Source: Turnera subulata (lineage: Eukaryota > Streptophyta > Magnoliopsida > Malpighiales > Passifloraceae). Taken from it: a stretch of 64,000 bases of DNA. Under the pieces are notes generated by a model. The model ran no database searches, was not told the DNA's origin, and worked only from the letters and a program-made list of their open reading frames with translations. Shown one piece after another: positions 1 to 15,440 of this stretch. Numbering within the stretch: position 1 is the first letter of the stretch; each line of letters starts with the position of its first letter. The position numbers were made by a program, and so were the translations under genes. The stretch is from contig JAKUCV010002763.1 of assembly GCA_028386065.3 (NCBI GenBank), positions 124,001 through 188,000 of the forward strand. The letters are read 5' to 3'.

Positions 1-238
1 TTTTTGTTATTTAACCTCTTTATGCTTTTATTGCAGTTTCCAGTTGCATCTTAATTTTACCTGTCAACTCCCTCTTTGGAAGAAAAAAATTTGTTCCCAA
101 AAAATTATCCTTTCACAATCTTCAATGATCATCAATTGAATTTTTTATATACTTATCATTTAGTTTACCTGATAATTATTTTAATTTGCTTACATTAATT
201 AAAAGTGAAATAAGGATAATCATTTTAATTTGCTTACA

Positions 239-890
239 ACAGTTTGTCAGGTAATATTGTTTACCTAGCTGCTAGGCTTAAATTACAATATTTTGGCTTT
301 CATCATTATATATCACTCTATCTGTGCATGGAAATCTAACAATGTTTTTCAATTGACGGAAACAATACCTTCCCATGTAGTCAATGTCCCAAACTTGCAA
401 GAATTGTTTTTACAATCTAATAATCTAACAGGCAACATTCTCCGCAAGTGTGTTCAACATCTCAACTTTAGTCCGGATTTCTTTAGACGGGAATAGACTC
501 TGAGTTTGAGAGATCTCCAAGTCCTTTCTTTGCAAAAGAATTTCTTGAGCAATGACCCTTCCAATCCTGAACTTAATCTTTTCACCTCCTTAGCAAATTA
601 TAGAGCCTTGAAAATGCTGTACCTGGACAACAATTTATTCAGTGGCATCCTTCCACAATCCGTAGGAAATCTCACCTAACCTATTTGAATTTGTTATGCG
701 AAATAACAAGTTGGTGGGAATTGGCAACCTGAGTGGCTTAATACGCTTGTCCTTGAGGGGAAACAATTTGAGTGGAGCTATTCCAACAACTGTGGCCAAG
801 ATGGGAAATTTTCAACTTATGGATATTTCTTCAAACAAGATCAATGGCTCGATTCCCGTTGATCTACTCGTTACGCAAGAAGCTTGAGCG
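239..890 (+). pseudogene. Leucine-rich-repeat receptor kinase fragment
   Basis: Three separated stretches read as plant extracellular LRRs: NVPNLQELFLQSNNLTGNI near 390-440, ALKMLYLDNNLFSGILPQS near 608-660, and LIRLSLRGNNLSGAIP followed by MDISSNKINGSIP near 740-860. The LxxLxLxxNxLxGxIP spacing is that of LRR receptor-like kinases (class XII type), which sense ligands at the plasma membrane. The frame changes and stop codons separate the repeats, and there is no signal peptide, transmembrane segment or kinase domain. It is a relic only. It abuts the 3' end of the broken OPR gene on the opposite strand. The family call is solid; the exact subfamily is not. Confidence 0.75.
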
Positions 891-999
891 AAGTAAATTT
901 GCAAGAAAATCATTCAGAATCATCGTTCTTTTTGCAATTCCTTTAGCTCATTCATCCCATTGTCATTGTGGGGTCTTAAAGATCTTATTATTTTGTCCT

Positions 1000-4465
<3,466 letters not shown>

Positions 4466-4469
4466 CAGG

Positions 4470-5033
4470 CATTGCCTTGTCTTTGAATGTTATTTTCTTT
4501 TTTCTCTGGTTTTCAAGATTCTGTCTTGTGGGTAAAACTAAGATAGGAAAAAAATCAAATAGTTATTTAATAACCAAACAAAAATTAAAATTAAATGTGG
4601 CTCCTTCACTATAATAATCAAAATCTTAGTAATTAGTTTAAGAAATATGAATCATTTAACTAAGGGTAATGTTGCATTACTTTTTTTAAAGTTAAAAGTT
4701 AATATTTAAATCCTATTATAAAAAAGAGTTATATTTAAATTCCATGCTAATATCACGCAAATACAACAAGATATTATTGTGATTTTAAAAAATTTCACTA
4801 AAATACAATTAGCTAGTTTAATTCATCTTAATTTTTTGTCTCTAATTTCTTCGCGAAACTAATTCAATTAAATTTGTAAGGACTGTATTGGTTAGATTAT
4901 TCATTAGAGAAGAATATTTTTTTATCATCTGAAATAATAAAATTATTTGATTTTGCATATTTATTATCCGAATAAATGTCTACATAAAATGATTAGATTG
5001 TCCGAATTAACGAGAGTTTTTAAAACTTGGGAT
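4470..5033. other. AT-rich intergenic DNA
   Basis: No coding, RNA or repeat signal was recognised. It is AT-rich and lies upstream of the OPR pseudogene. Its last bases form the left copy of the LINE target duplication. Confidence 0.5.
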
Positions 5034-5050
5034 AACAATTCTATTTAATT
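5034..5050. repeat. Left target-site duplication of the LINE
   Basis: AACAATTCTATTTAATT is repeated at 22791-22807 with the same following T. The two copies bracket the LINE and are still identical, although 17.7 kb now separates them. Confidence 0.9.
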
Positions 5051-5159
5051 TTTTTTTTTGAGAAGTGGACGATTTCATTATTGAAAGAAGTCAGTGAAGT
5101 ACATCTTGACGAGCATAGTCCAGAAGAGAATGGGGAAAGTCCTCTATTACAACTATTTC

Positions 5160-7069
5160 CTAGGAGCAAAATCTAGCTAATTTAGCAGTTTCATGAGCTA
5201 GATAATTGGCAGTGCGTCTAATATGGGTATAGGAAATGGAGCGCAAATTGCTGCTTAATTGTGGTAGTTCAAGGAGTAACAACCCCAAGTAGGTGTCCAG
5301 GGCTTGCGGGTGGAGGATAGCTTGGACAACAAAATAGCAGTCAGATTCAATGTCTATAGATTCAATGTCTATATCCATGAAGCCTAGGGAGGCTGCAGTT
5401 TGCAAGCCATAGATGACAGCTTGAAGTTCCGATAATTCCACAGTCAATTGTTGTGGTAAGAGTGTGTAAGCAAGGGCATGAATATCTTCATTGGCATCCC
5501 TGATAGCCACTCCCAAACCACAACCTGCATCCTCAAAACAACCAGCATCTACATTTACCTTGTATCTCCCCTCTGCTGGTGGACTCCATTTGGTAGGGGA
5601 TGGTCGGGATGGAGAGCCAGAGGGTGCTTTTTTCTGGAGGGACAAAGCCTCCTGGTAGCCATAGTACAGTCTGTTGGCCATATCCACGACCTCTTGTTCA
5701 AGTAAAACTTCCACTGGAAATGCAACATTTTGCGAGAATACCACATACACCACATTAGGACAACCCATCGTTCAACCTGGGTTTGATCAAAGCTTTGCCA
5801 TACATTGTGAAACCAGCTTCGGAAGCTGTCCACAGGGTCTGTCAGTAGCGGGTCAGCTGCCTCTTTTTCCCAAATATTTCGGGTATAGTTACAGGCCAGG
5901 AAAATGTGCTTAGGGGTCTCAAAATGTGAACGGCATCTCTCACATGTGGGATCAATGGACAGGCCTCTATGACACAGGTTGGACTTAGCCTGCAGGGAGT
6001 CTAAAAGAGCACGCCAGAGGAAATGTCTAACCTTAGGAGGAATGTGAAGGGTCCATATTTGGGGCCAACAAATGTCATCAGTCCCGTCCCCACTACTTGT
6101 ACTAGCATTCTGAGCTTGGTGCTTGGAAAAGATTACATGGTAAGCGGACTTAACTGTAAAGTAGCCCTTTGGGTTGAAGCTCCAGAAACGGGTGTCTATA
6201 GTTGGAGTTCTACTGATCGGCAGTTGGAGGATTTGTTCAGCCTCAAAGGCTAGAAAGGTGTTTCTAATCAGGTCCTCATTCCACTGTCTGCTATCAGGTA
6301 GGAACAAATCGTTAACTGTGTAAAGATCATTGTTCCCCAAATTCGGGCTCCATAGTTTGCCTCCATTCTGTATGAGAATCTAGCGGTCCTCCCATATCTG
6401 AACTCTGTCCCCATTCCCGATTCTCCACCGCGATCCCTCCCCTATAATTTCTTGTGCGCCAGTATGCTTCTTACCATGTAGCTGACGGGTCCTTTGGGCT
6501 TAATTTGAAGCAAGCAGGCCCTTTTGCAGTACTTAGCTCTGAGCATTTTGGCAAGCAGAGAAGATTCATCCCTAAGAAGGCACCAAAGTTATTTGCAAGG
6601 AGTGCTAGATTGAAATTATGGAGGTCGCGAAAGCCCATCCCCCCATTCTTTTTTGGCCGACACATTTTCTTCCAACTCACCCATGCCATTTTATTCTCCT
6701 CCTTTTGTTGGCCATACCAAAATCTCACAATGATGCTCTCCAAATCCTTACATAGTTCTTTGGGCAATAAGAAGCAACTCATGATGTATGCCGGAATTGA
6801 CTGCGCGACAGCTTTGATGAGAACTTCCTTACCAGCGAAGGATAAGTCCTTTTCCTTCCAGCTCTTCAGTTTCTTCCAAATTCCCTCCTTTATAGACGAG
6901 AATAACTGTTTTTTAGCTCTACCAAGGACTGTTGGTAAACCTAGATACTTGTCATGTACCTCCACTCCCTTTACTTCTGTTCTTCGGAGAATGTGATCAA
7001 TAATCGATTCTTGTGCATTGCAGCTAAATGAGATAGATGACTTATCAAAGTTTATTTGTTGTCCTGAAG
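5160..7069 (-). pseudogene. LINE ORF2, 3' part: RT thumb, zf-RVT, RNase H
   Basis: This continues the reverse transcriptase after the gypsy insertion. VHDKYLGLPTVLGRAKKQ and the GMGFRDLHNFNLALL region (6965-6471) follow the RT palm. The zinc-binding zf-RVT stretch (VRHFLWRALLDSL, then CERCRSHFETPKHIFLAC) lies about 6070-5900. A C-terminal RNase H domain of the RVT_3 type (KVNVDAGCFEDAGCGLGVAIRD, then ELSELQAVIYGL, ending ANYLAHETAKLA) lies about 5575-5160. The three blocks are in different frames, so at least two frameshifts exist. A 15-bp in-frame tandem repeat near 5346-5375 duplicates the residues DIESI. These domains normally finish cDNA synthesis at the nicked target. Confidence 0.88.
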
Positions 7070-7183
7070 TTTCTTGTAACGCCCCAGATTTTCATAATTT
7101 AATTTATGGAATTTTCGGAATTTTTATTCCAATTTTGCCCCTGAGGAATTTCCGGATTTTTTTTGGACTAGGAAAATAAATTA

Positions 7184-7439
7184 GGATTAAAGCCTTTTTT
7201 CATCCTTGTGTTAGACCATAAAGTTGAAAGTCATCCTTGTATTGGTTTTGGTCTGTTTTCATCCCTCTGTCCATGGGTTTTGGCTTGTTTTCATCCCTCT
7301 AAATAGGCCAAAAAGGCGAACACAGGGATGAAAATAAGACAAAATTCACAAATAGAGGGATGAAAACAAGCCAAAATCTAATAGAGGGATGACTTCCAAC
7401 TTTGAGGTCTAATACAAGGATGAAAAAACACTTTATTCC
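7184..7439. mobile_element. Mutator-like MITE inside the 5' LTR
   Basis: The element is 256 bp. It is flanked by AAATAAATTA on both sides (7174-7183 and 7440-7449), while the 3' LTR keeps a single uninterrupted copy of this sequence near 15538-15547. Its ends are inverted repeats of about 70 bp: GGATTAAAGCC then TTTTTTCATCCTTGT at the left, and the complement of ACAAGGATGAAAAAA then CTTTATTCC at the right. The 9-10 bp duplication and the TIR length fit a Mutator-type MITE. The empty site in the other LTR proves that it inserted after the gypsy element did. Confidence 0.93.
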
Positions 7440-8811
7440 AAATAAATTATTTTACCTTGGTTATATCAATATTAAGTCGTTAGTGTGATGGGTACGGCTT
7501 TCGTTGGAGTCAAAACGGTTTTCGGGATGAAACGCGGGGTTTACCGTAGTGCTGGTTAAAACTACATCGTTTTGAGTTTGGAAAAAAAAAAGAGTTGACT
7601 GAGCAGCCAGGGTTGACCGCGCCTAAGTGAACGACAAGTCGTTCACCCAGGCCAGCCAAACCCTAGCCGCCTCCCCCTCCTTCTTTTTCTTTTCTCTTTT
7701 TTTTTTCTTTCTCCCTTCTTCCTTCTCTTTTTCTTCCGCCGCAGCCGACCCCCCTCTCTCTCTTCCTCTTCTCCTCTCCTCTCCTACAACTCTCTCCCCA
7801 AATCGATCCATTCCGTTCCTTAAACACTAATCGCCGCCTCCTCGTTCTTCTTTCCTCTCCAAAAAATCCGTGAGCCGCTTCCACCCTCGTCGCTCTCGCC
7901 GCACCGCTACTCGGGGTAGAGCCGCCGCCGCCTGCTTCGAGTCATCGGTGAACCGCTGGCCTGCTTCGAGTCATCGGTGAACCGTTGCCGACGCGTGTAG
8001 GAGGGAGGGCTGTGCGGGACATGGAGCCTTTGTGCACGGACATAGCCGCCGCCGCGTCCGTTGATCGCCGGTAAGCCACACGCACCTTTCTTCTCTTCTT
8101 TTTCCTTCTTGGGTTGAGGTTGCTGTGCTAACCCGATTTGGGTTTTGTTTATGGTGGTTGGCGTGTGTGTTTGGGCGGTTTGGTTTGGATTGGTGGCGGG
8201 CTTGTGTGTGTGACGGGGGCTGGACGGCGGTGGATGGTGCAGCGGGTGTGGTTGTGGTCGACGTGGTTGCTACCGGCAGTGGTGTTGTGTTCGGGCAGGG
8301 GCCTGAGTGCTGCTGTTCCATGGATCCGGGTCGAAACGGTGGATATTCCGGTAAGCATGCTAAGCCCTTTTCCTCCTTCTATTCGTTTTTATGGTGTATG
8401 TGTTGTTGAATTGGGGTTTCTGGGCTGTGGCAGTGCTGTTGTGGTTGTTTGGTTCTTTGGGTGAATTCTGCCGGCAAGGTTGACTGGAATCCAGCGAGGG
8501 CTCGGGTATTTTCCGGCGAACAGAAATCTTCGCGGATTATTTACGGTATTTATTTCCGGGTTAAGACTCGGTTTTATTTGTACATAAACTAATGTTATCG
8601 GCACATGTACATTTAAACATTAAAGAGGTTAGTGGAATACCGAGAGTGGGGTGTGAGAGTGTGTGGCCGGAAATTTACCGACACGGGTAGAACCATATGC
8701 CGGAATAGACTTGGGCTTGGGAATGACCTTAGAACGGTATTTAGGAAAAACCGGGCCCAGGCCTAACTAACTAACTTGAAAGACCTTAAGACTTTGATGG
8801 ACCATAAGATA

Positions 8812-9061
8812 TGGGCTTGAGGCCCAATGACTTAATTGGTTAACCTTTGGACTTGGGTAACGGGCTTTAAGCCCAACTTCATAATGGGCTTTAGGCCCGG
8901 GATTCAGTTTTAGACTTAGATGGGCTTTAGGCCCGGGGACTCGTTATGGACTTTAAGGAATGGGCTTTAAGCCCAAATTCTTAAATTGGGGTAATTGCAG
9001 ACTTGTGGAAGTGGGCTTTAGGCCCGAGAGGTTATTTTGAATTCAGATGGGCTTAAGCCCG
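8812..9061 (+). repeat. Seven GGGCTTTA(A/G)GCCC palindromic boxes in the LTR
   Basis: Near-palindromes of the form TGGGCTTTAGGCCC or GGGCTTTAAGCCC occur about every 20-80 bp (starts near 8812, 8865, 8885, 8921, 8963, 9012, 9049). The 3' LTR has the same series at about 16938-17190. The half-site TGGGCY is the plant site II motif known to bind TCP-type factors. A role in LTR transcription is inference. Confidence 0.6.
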
Positions 9062-9776
9062 GTTAACCCAAGATCCTTGTGTTTTGGAGTTTTTAGTGAG
9101 GAGATATACCCTTTTGGGCTTAGACCCTGAAATTACTTAACTGGGTAGTTTGGGTCCGGTTTCACTCAGTTGAGCATATAAGTATCATGCATGCACGGTT
9201 TGCTATAATTGTTTCGTAATTTTTGTGTGTGCCGGTATTCAGACACGGGTAATACCTCGGGAGCTGGAGGATCTGTCTTGGGGAAGGCTCCACAGGATAA
9301 TCGTCGTTGAGGTGACTTTATAAGTCTTTTTATGTTTGTATGCATGTGCTTGTTAGATTGGTTTGTCTGAGTTGCATGCCTTGTTTGCTAACATGCCATG
9401 ATCTGTATTGTGTGCCTGTGTGTTACTTGTTGCTTAATGAGCATGACTGTTAAATTGTTATGGAATATAACATGTGGAATGATTTTGGGTGATCTGTGTG
9501 ATGTACTGTGGGTTGGAGACCCGAATGCTTGATTGAGTTAATAATTCACACAACCCTGTTAGATCACAACTCTTGGCACACATGAACTCTTAAGTATGAA
9601 CAAGAATAATGTACAGTAGAAGATAGGCTACTGTGTGCTGAAGACCGGTTGGTTCGAGCGGGAAGTGATACCCCTCGGGTTTGCATGCGGGATAGCATGG
9701 TATATGCGGATTAGCATATGGGTCTGTGATGACCGGTTCTTCCTCCCTCCTTCTTTCTCCCCCTTTCTACCTCCCT

Positions 9777-9812
<36 letters not shown>

Positions 9813-10555
9813 ATGGTGATATTTGGGCTTTATGCCTGGTTATATTGGGCTTTCGCCCTGGTTGTCTCATGAGACGGGACCGAGCTCGACGCACACAGTA
9901 GGGGGCTCTGAATAATAAATATAATAATAAAACTTAACACACAAACAGATGTAAACCATAAATTGATTGCTTAAATGCTGTTGGCATGTTAGTACTGGTT
10001 ATTGTGTGTTTGCTTACTTGTGTTTGTTTCTCTACTTTCCTTTCGAACTTGCTTTGCACACCTACATAACTAGATTTATACTGCTCACTGAGTAGGCGAC
10101 TCACATAATTGCCACCGTTGTTTTTCAGACTCTTAGTTAGCGTGCAGTCTCCCTCTTCTTTTCCAGAGTACGGACGTGGTTATCCCTGCAGGTAGCTGTG
10201 CTTCTCCCGGTTGGATCTATAAAGCCGACTTGCATATCATATTCTTCTTTTGTTTTTATTTTATCCTTATTTTCTGCTGCATTGGATTTTGTTGAGATGT
10301 CATTTTTGATTTTGATTACTTTATCGGCGGGTTGCTGGGATTTGATACCTGATGATGTTTCGGCGGATTGCCGGGTTGACTTATGGCTTGATAAGCCGGT
10401 TTTCTCTTGTACTTTATGACATCTCGTCTTATTAAGATTTTATTTTCAGATAATGTTTTGGTATTGGATTTCGTGTCCCGGGTTTCAGGGGCATTTTGGT
10501 AAATTCCTTTGTTTAAGTATTTTATTTGTAAAATTGGGACACGGGTGTTTCAGCT

Positions 10556-10568
10556 TGGTAGCGGAGCG
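10556..10568 (+). other. Primer-binding site (initiator Met tRNA type)
   Basis: TTGGTAGCGGAGC lies 2 nt after the 5' LTR end. It resembles the usual plant initiator-methionine tRNA primer site TGGTATCAGAGC. Confidence 0.6.
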
Positions 10569-10697
10569 GGCTTCAGATCTTTGGTTTTAAAAGTGTTTTA
10601 AACCTTGTTTTCAAAGTGATTTCTGTGTTTAAGCCTCTTTCCGGATTTATAACCTTAAAAGTGTTTTTGACTCATTTGCATTCATGTAGGCATTGAT

Positions 10698-12017
10698 ATG
10701 GATCACTAGGGGCAGCACAATGCTGAGGATGACGCCACTACTCATGTGTCCGACAGTGTGTCGGTGATGCAGGTTCCCGTTGGTCAGGGGAACAGTAATG
10801 CAGCAGGGAATAATGCTGTAGGTGGAGGAGAACAGAATGTTGTGCCACCCGTACCACCTATTGTGGACCCAGCGTTCCAGCAGTATCAGGCTTTCTTGCA
10901 GAGGCAACAGTTCCAGCAGTTTCAGCAGCAGCACCAGGGTGCCCAACCGGTAGCACCTGGTGCGGCAGGTTGTATGAAGAGTGGGTATAAGCATATGGAT
11001 AAGTCAGCAGTCAATGAATTCTCTGGTAAAGAGGGCAAAGCCAAGGAGTTTGATGATTGGTTCCGCCAGGTGGAGAATGTTCTGGAGAAGTTCACTTGTG
11101 CACCTGAGCAGAGGGCTCGATTTGCGGTATACAAGTTCACGGGATATGCATTGACATGGTGGCAGGAACTTGTGGCCAACCTACCGAAGCCTGTGGAGAT
11201 GCCATAAGAGGATTTCAAGGAGAAATTCTACAAGGAGTTTCTCACTATTGGTTTTCTGGAGGAGCACAAAAAGCAGTTTCTCGAGGTGAAGCAGGGACTA
11301 GAGGAGTCGGTGTCAGCATTCAGGATCCGATTCAGCATCCTTCTCTCTTATGCTAGGGAGTTTGTGCTTGATGAGGTGACTAAGTGTAGGCGGTTTGTTA
11401 ACGGCTTACGTATAGAGTTGGCGTTAGCTGTGGCTGGTGGAGGGCACAAGACTTGAGAGGCAGTTTGTGAGGCTGCTTTTGATGCTAAGAGAGTTCAGTT
11501 GATCGGGAAGGAGGCTCGGACAGCCGAGCAGAGGAAGCAATCATCAGCTTCAAGACAGAAGAGGCAGTATTCTGATGCCGGAGATACAGATTATTCTGGT
11601 GGGCAGGGTTCTTCTTACCGAGGTTCGAAGAAGTCCCGAGGGCAGAGTTATCAGAGTGGACCAGGCAGATCCTTGGGAGGACGGTCCTATCAGTCTGGAT
11701 CTCAGGGACGGGGTTCCTCGGCGCGATTCTCGGGTACATACTGGTAGTGCAATAAGCCGGGACACCAGAAGTCATCTTGTTACAAGTGGATTAAGGATTG
11801 TGGTGGCAGTGGTTCCTAGTATACAGTACAGAGTTCTGTGGCTAGTGGTGCTGTTTCTTCTGGTCCGAACAGGGGTGGCGGACAGTAGGGTCGAGGTCGT
11901 GGGGGTTCTGGAGCTCCGAACCGCGGGGGTGCGACTCAGTCTGCTGCAGCTCCTAGGGTTTACGCCATCAACTGGGAGGAGGCTGCTGATGCTCCAGAGG
12001 TTATAGCAGGTACATTT
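10698..12017 (+). pseudogene. Tekay-like gag (capsid/nucleocapsid)
   Basis: The frame starts at ATG 10698 and stays in phase with pol. It has a Gln-rich N-terminal region, then the capsid-like retrotransposon gag domain (FSGKEGKAKEFDDWFRQVE, YALTWWQEL, FLTIGFLEEHKKQF, RIRFSILLSYAREF). After it comes a basic Ser/Gly/Arg-rich linker and a damaged zinc knuckle (CNKPGHQKSSC, first Cys lost). In-frame stops are at 10707 (TAG), 11205 (TAA), 11454 (TGA), 11745 (TAG), 11817 (TAG) and 11886 (TAG). There are no frameshifts. It would normally assemble the virus-like particle. Confidence 0.9.
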
Positions 12018-15000
12018 ATGGTTTTTGGTCAGTATGCACATGCTTTAGTTGATCCAGGCTTAACACTCTCTTTTGTATCACGTGCATTCATGACCACTCA
12101 TACCATAGAAGATGATAACCTTAGTAGACCCCTGAGAGTCCGTTTACCCACTGGTGATATAGTAGTTGTTGATCGAGTTTGTAGAGATGTATCAATAGAG
12201 TATGATAGTGAGAGTTTTCCCTCTGATCTTGCTGTTATGGACTTGGGAGAGTTTGATGTTATCTTAGGCATGGATTGGTTGTCAAAACACCAGGCAGTTG
12301 TTGATTGTCGGGCCAGGGAAGTGTCTTTGTCTTCTCTATTGGGGCGTAGATTGGTGTTCGTTGGAGAGCGTAGAGCCCTATCGGCGTGTTGTATCTCGGC
12401 CATCCAAGCTTTCAGGATGATCCGGGAGGGTTGTGATGCTTTTCTAGCGCATGTGGTCGATTCTTCGGTGCCAGTACCTGGAGTGGAGGATATTCCGATT
12501 GTTCGGGAGTTTCCTGATGTATTTCCTGATGACTTACCTGGGTTGCCTCCGGAGCAGGAGGTGGTGTATACAGTTGACTTGGTACCGGGAGTTGCACCTA
12601 TTTCTATACCACCTTACAGGATGGCTCCGACGGAACTTCATGAGTTGAAGAAACAACTGGAGGAGTTATTGGATAAGGGTTTCATTAGACCGAGCAACTC
12701 ACCTTGGGGTGTCCCGGTCTTGTTTGTGAAGAAGAAGGATGGCAGTATGCGGATGTGTGTGGACTATAGACAGTTGAACAAGGTGACTGTGAAGAACAAG
12801 TATCCTTTGCCTAAGATCGATGACTTGTTCGATCAGTTGCAGGATGCATCTGTATTTTCGAAGATTGACTTGCGATCTGGTTACCATCAGGTTCGGATTG
12901 CAGAGCAAGACATACCGAAGACTACTTTCCGCACTCGGTATGGCCATTATGAGTTTGTGCTTGTTCCGTCTGGGCTGACGAATGCACTAGCAGTGTTTAT
13001 GTGTATGATGCAACAGGTCTTCCATGAATTTCTGGACCGGTTTATGGTAGTTTTCATTGATGATATTCTTGTCTACTCGAGTAGTAAGGCCGAACATGAG
13101 GACCACTTGAGACAGGTTTTGCAGAGGTTGAGAGAAGAACAGCTCTATACCAAGCTCAGCAAGTGTGAGTTTTGGTTGGATGAGGACGCGTTCCTTGGGC
13201 ATATTGTGTCCGGTGAAGGCATTAAGGTGGACCCGGCCAAGATTAAGGCAGTCATGGATTGGGAGCCACCGAAGAGTGTATCGGAGATACGGAGTTTTCT
13301 TGGACTTGCTGGTTACTACCGGAGGTTTATTGAGGGTTTTTCCTTAATAGCGGGTCCCATGACTAAGCTGTTGAGGAAAGACCGTACTTTTGTTTGGGAT
13401 GACCGTTGCCAGAAGAGTTTTGATAAGTTGAAGAGTCGGTTGACTTCTGCACCAGTTTTGACTGTTCCGAGACCCGGAGTGGAGTACACGGTGTTCAGTG
13501 ATGCTTCTGGTTTGGGCTTGGGATGTGTTTTGATACAGGAGGGTCGGGTGATTGCTTATGCCTCCAGGCAGTTGAGAACCCACGAGCGGAATTATCCGAC
13601 CCATGATCTGGAGTTAGCTGCTGTGGTCTTTGCTTTAAAAATCTGGAGACACCATTTGTACGGTGAGAAGTGTCGGATTTTCACGGATCACAAGAGTTTG
13701 AAGTACATCATGACCCAAAGGGAGCTTAATATGAGGCAGAGACGCTGGAGTGAGCTTCTGAAGGATTATGATTGTACTATTGAGTACCATCCAGGCAAGG
13801 CCAATGTTGTTGCAAATGCATTGAGTCGGAAGAGAGTGGCTTCTGCGGATGAGGACCCGGTTTCTTATGCTTTGCCTTCCTTGGTGGAGCTGAGGTCGTT
13901 GGATGCACAGTTGAAGGTGGATGTTACTGGGGCGTTGTTAGCCAGTTTGAGCATCCGGCCGACCTTGCAGGATAAGATCTTGGAGTTGCAGTTTGGTGAT
14001 CCTCATCTAGCGGAGTTGCGGGGTAAGGCTCTCGGTGGAGAGAGTTCTAGTTTCTATGTCCGGGAGGATGGTGCTTTGATGACCGGTGATCGGTTGTGTG
14101 TTTCGGATGTCGATGTTTTGAGGAGGTGGATCATGGATGAAGCGCATAATGCGCCATATGCTATGCATCCGGGTAGCACCAAAATGTACCAGAAATTGAA
14201 GAGTCATTATTGGTGGCCCGGGATGAAGAAGGATGTTGCGGAGTTTGTGGCTCGTTGTATGACTTGTCAGCAGGTGAAAGCCGAGCATCAGGCTCCTGCC
14301 GGCAAGTTGAGATCCTTGACTATTCCGCAGTGGAAGTGGGATCATATCACTATGGACTTTGTGATCGGGTTACCGAGGACCCGGGGTCAACATGATGCTA
14401 TCTGGGTCATTGTTGACAGGTTGACCAAGTCAGCTCATTTCCTACCGATTCAGCAGACGGATACAATGGATATGCTGGCGAGGTTATATGTTTCGGGTAT
14501 TGTCCGTCTACATAGAGTTCCACTATCCATTGTGTCGGACAGGGATCCGAGGTTTACTTCCCACTTCTGGAAGAGCTTACAGTCAGCTTTGGGTACTAAG
14601 CTGAATTTCAGTACTGCATTCCATCCGCAGACCGATGGGTAGTCGGAGAGGACTATACAGACGTTAGAGGATATGCTTAGAGCTTGTGTGCTCAATTTCA
14701 GTGGTTCTTGGGATGAGACATTACCGTTAGTTGAGTTTGCTTATAACAACGGGTATCATTCTAGTATCGGTATGGCGCCTTATGAGGCTTTGTATGGGCG
14801 GAAGTGTCGTAGTCCGATCTGTTGGGATGAGGAAGGTCTGAGACAGGTGGTTGGTCCGGACCTAGTCTAGGAGACTGTTGATCAGGTCGAGGTGGTTAAG
14901 CAGTGCATGAGAGCTGCTCAGGACCGGCAAAAGAGTTTTGCTGATAAGCATCGTCGGGAGATGGAGTACAGTGTAGGTGACAGAGTTTTCCTCCGTGTTG

Positions 15001-15389
15001 CTCCATGGAGAGATGTTATCCGGTTTGGGAGGAAGGGCAAGTTGAGCCCTCGTTATATTGGTCTATATGAGATCTTGGAGCGGATTGGTCCGCTGGCCTA
15101 CAGGTTGGCTTTATCGGAGGAGCTGTCGCGCATACATGATGTATTCCATGTTTCGATGTTGAGGCGTTATCGGTCTGATCCTAGTCATGTTGTATCCCCG
15201 ACAGAGGTGGAGGTTTCTGAGGATTTGACCTATGTTGAGGAGCCGGTGGAGAATTTGGCTCAGGAGGTGTGGCAGTTGAGGAGTCGTACCATTCCTATGG
15301 TTCGGGTCAGACGGAGCTGTCATTCTCCGAATGAGGCTACTTGGGAGGTTGAGTCCCATATGAGAGAGCAGTATCCATATCTGCTCTGA
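12018..15389 (+). pseudogene. Tekay-like pol: PR, RT, RNase H, integrase, chromodomain-like tail
   Basis: It is one frame continuous with gag. The protease site reads ALVDPG near 12051 where D-S/T-G is expected. RT follows with [20 protein letters not shown] and the catalytic FIDDILVYS at about 13053-13080. RNase H follows ([23 protein letters not shown]), ending ANALSRK near 13815, where the usual final Asp of ADALSR is Asn. Integrase has its HHCC region ([24 protein letters not shown]) and D,D-35-E residues in [14 protein letters not shown] and the SER motif. In-frame TAG stops at 14640 (DG*SER) and 14868 break it. The C-terminal tail (about 15221-15386, EEPVENL to ATWEVESHMREQYP) fits a chromodomain that targets integration. 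Confidence 0.93.
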
Positions 15390-15440
15390 TTTTCATATTT
15401 TGTAATTTCGAGGACGAAATTTTCTTAAGTGCGGTAGAAC

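Larger units (their letters stand above)
7075..10553 (+). repeat. 5' LTR of the Tekay-like element
   Basis: It begins TGTAACGCCCC and ends GGGTGTTTCA. It is 3,479 bp because it contains a 256-bp MITE absent from the 3' LTR. It also holds a short tandem repeat of the CTGCTTCGAGTCATCGGTGA block (about 7930-7983, single in the 3' LTR), a series of GGGCTTTARGCCC boxes at 8812-9061, and a CT microsatellite at about 9780-9812. Short open frames in its GC-rich part (8100-8460) are LTR sequence, not genes. Confidence 0.92.

Noticed and set aside
7623..8604. Several overlapping frames of 60-116 codons, repeated at 15730-16731
   Set aside because: They lie in the GC-rich part of both LTRs of the gypsy element and have no protein-like conservation.
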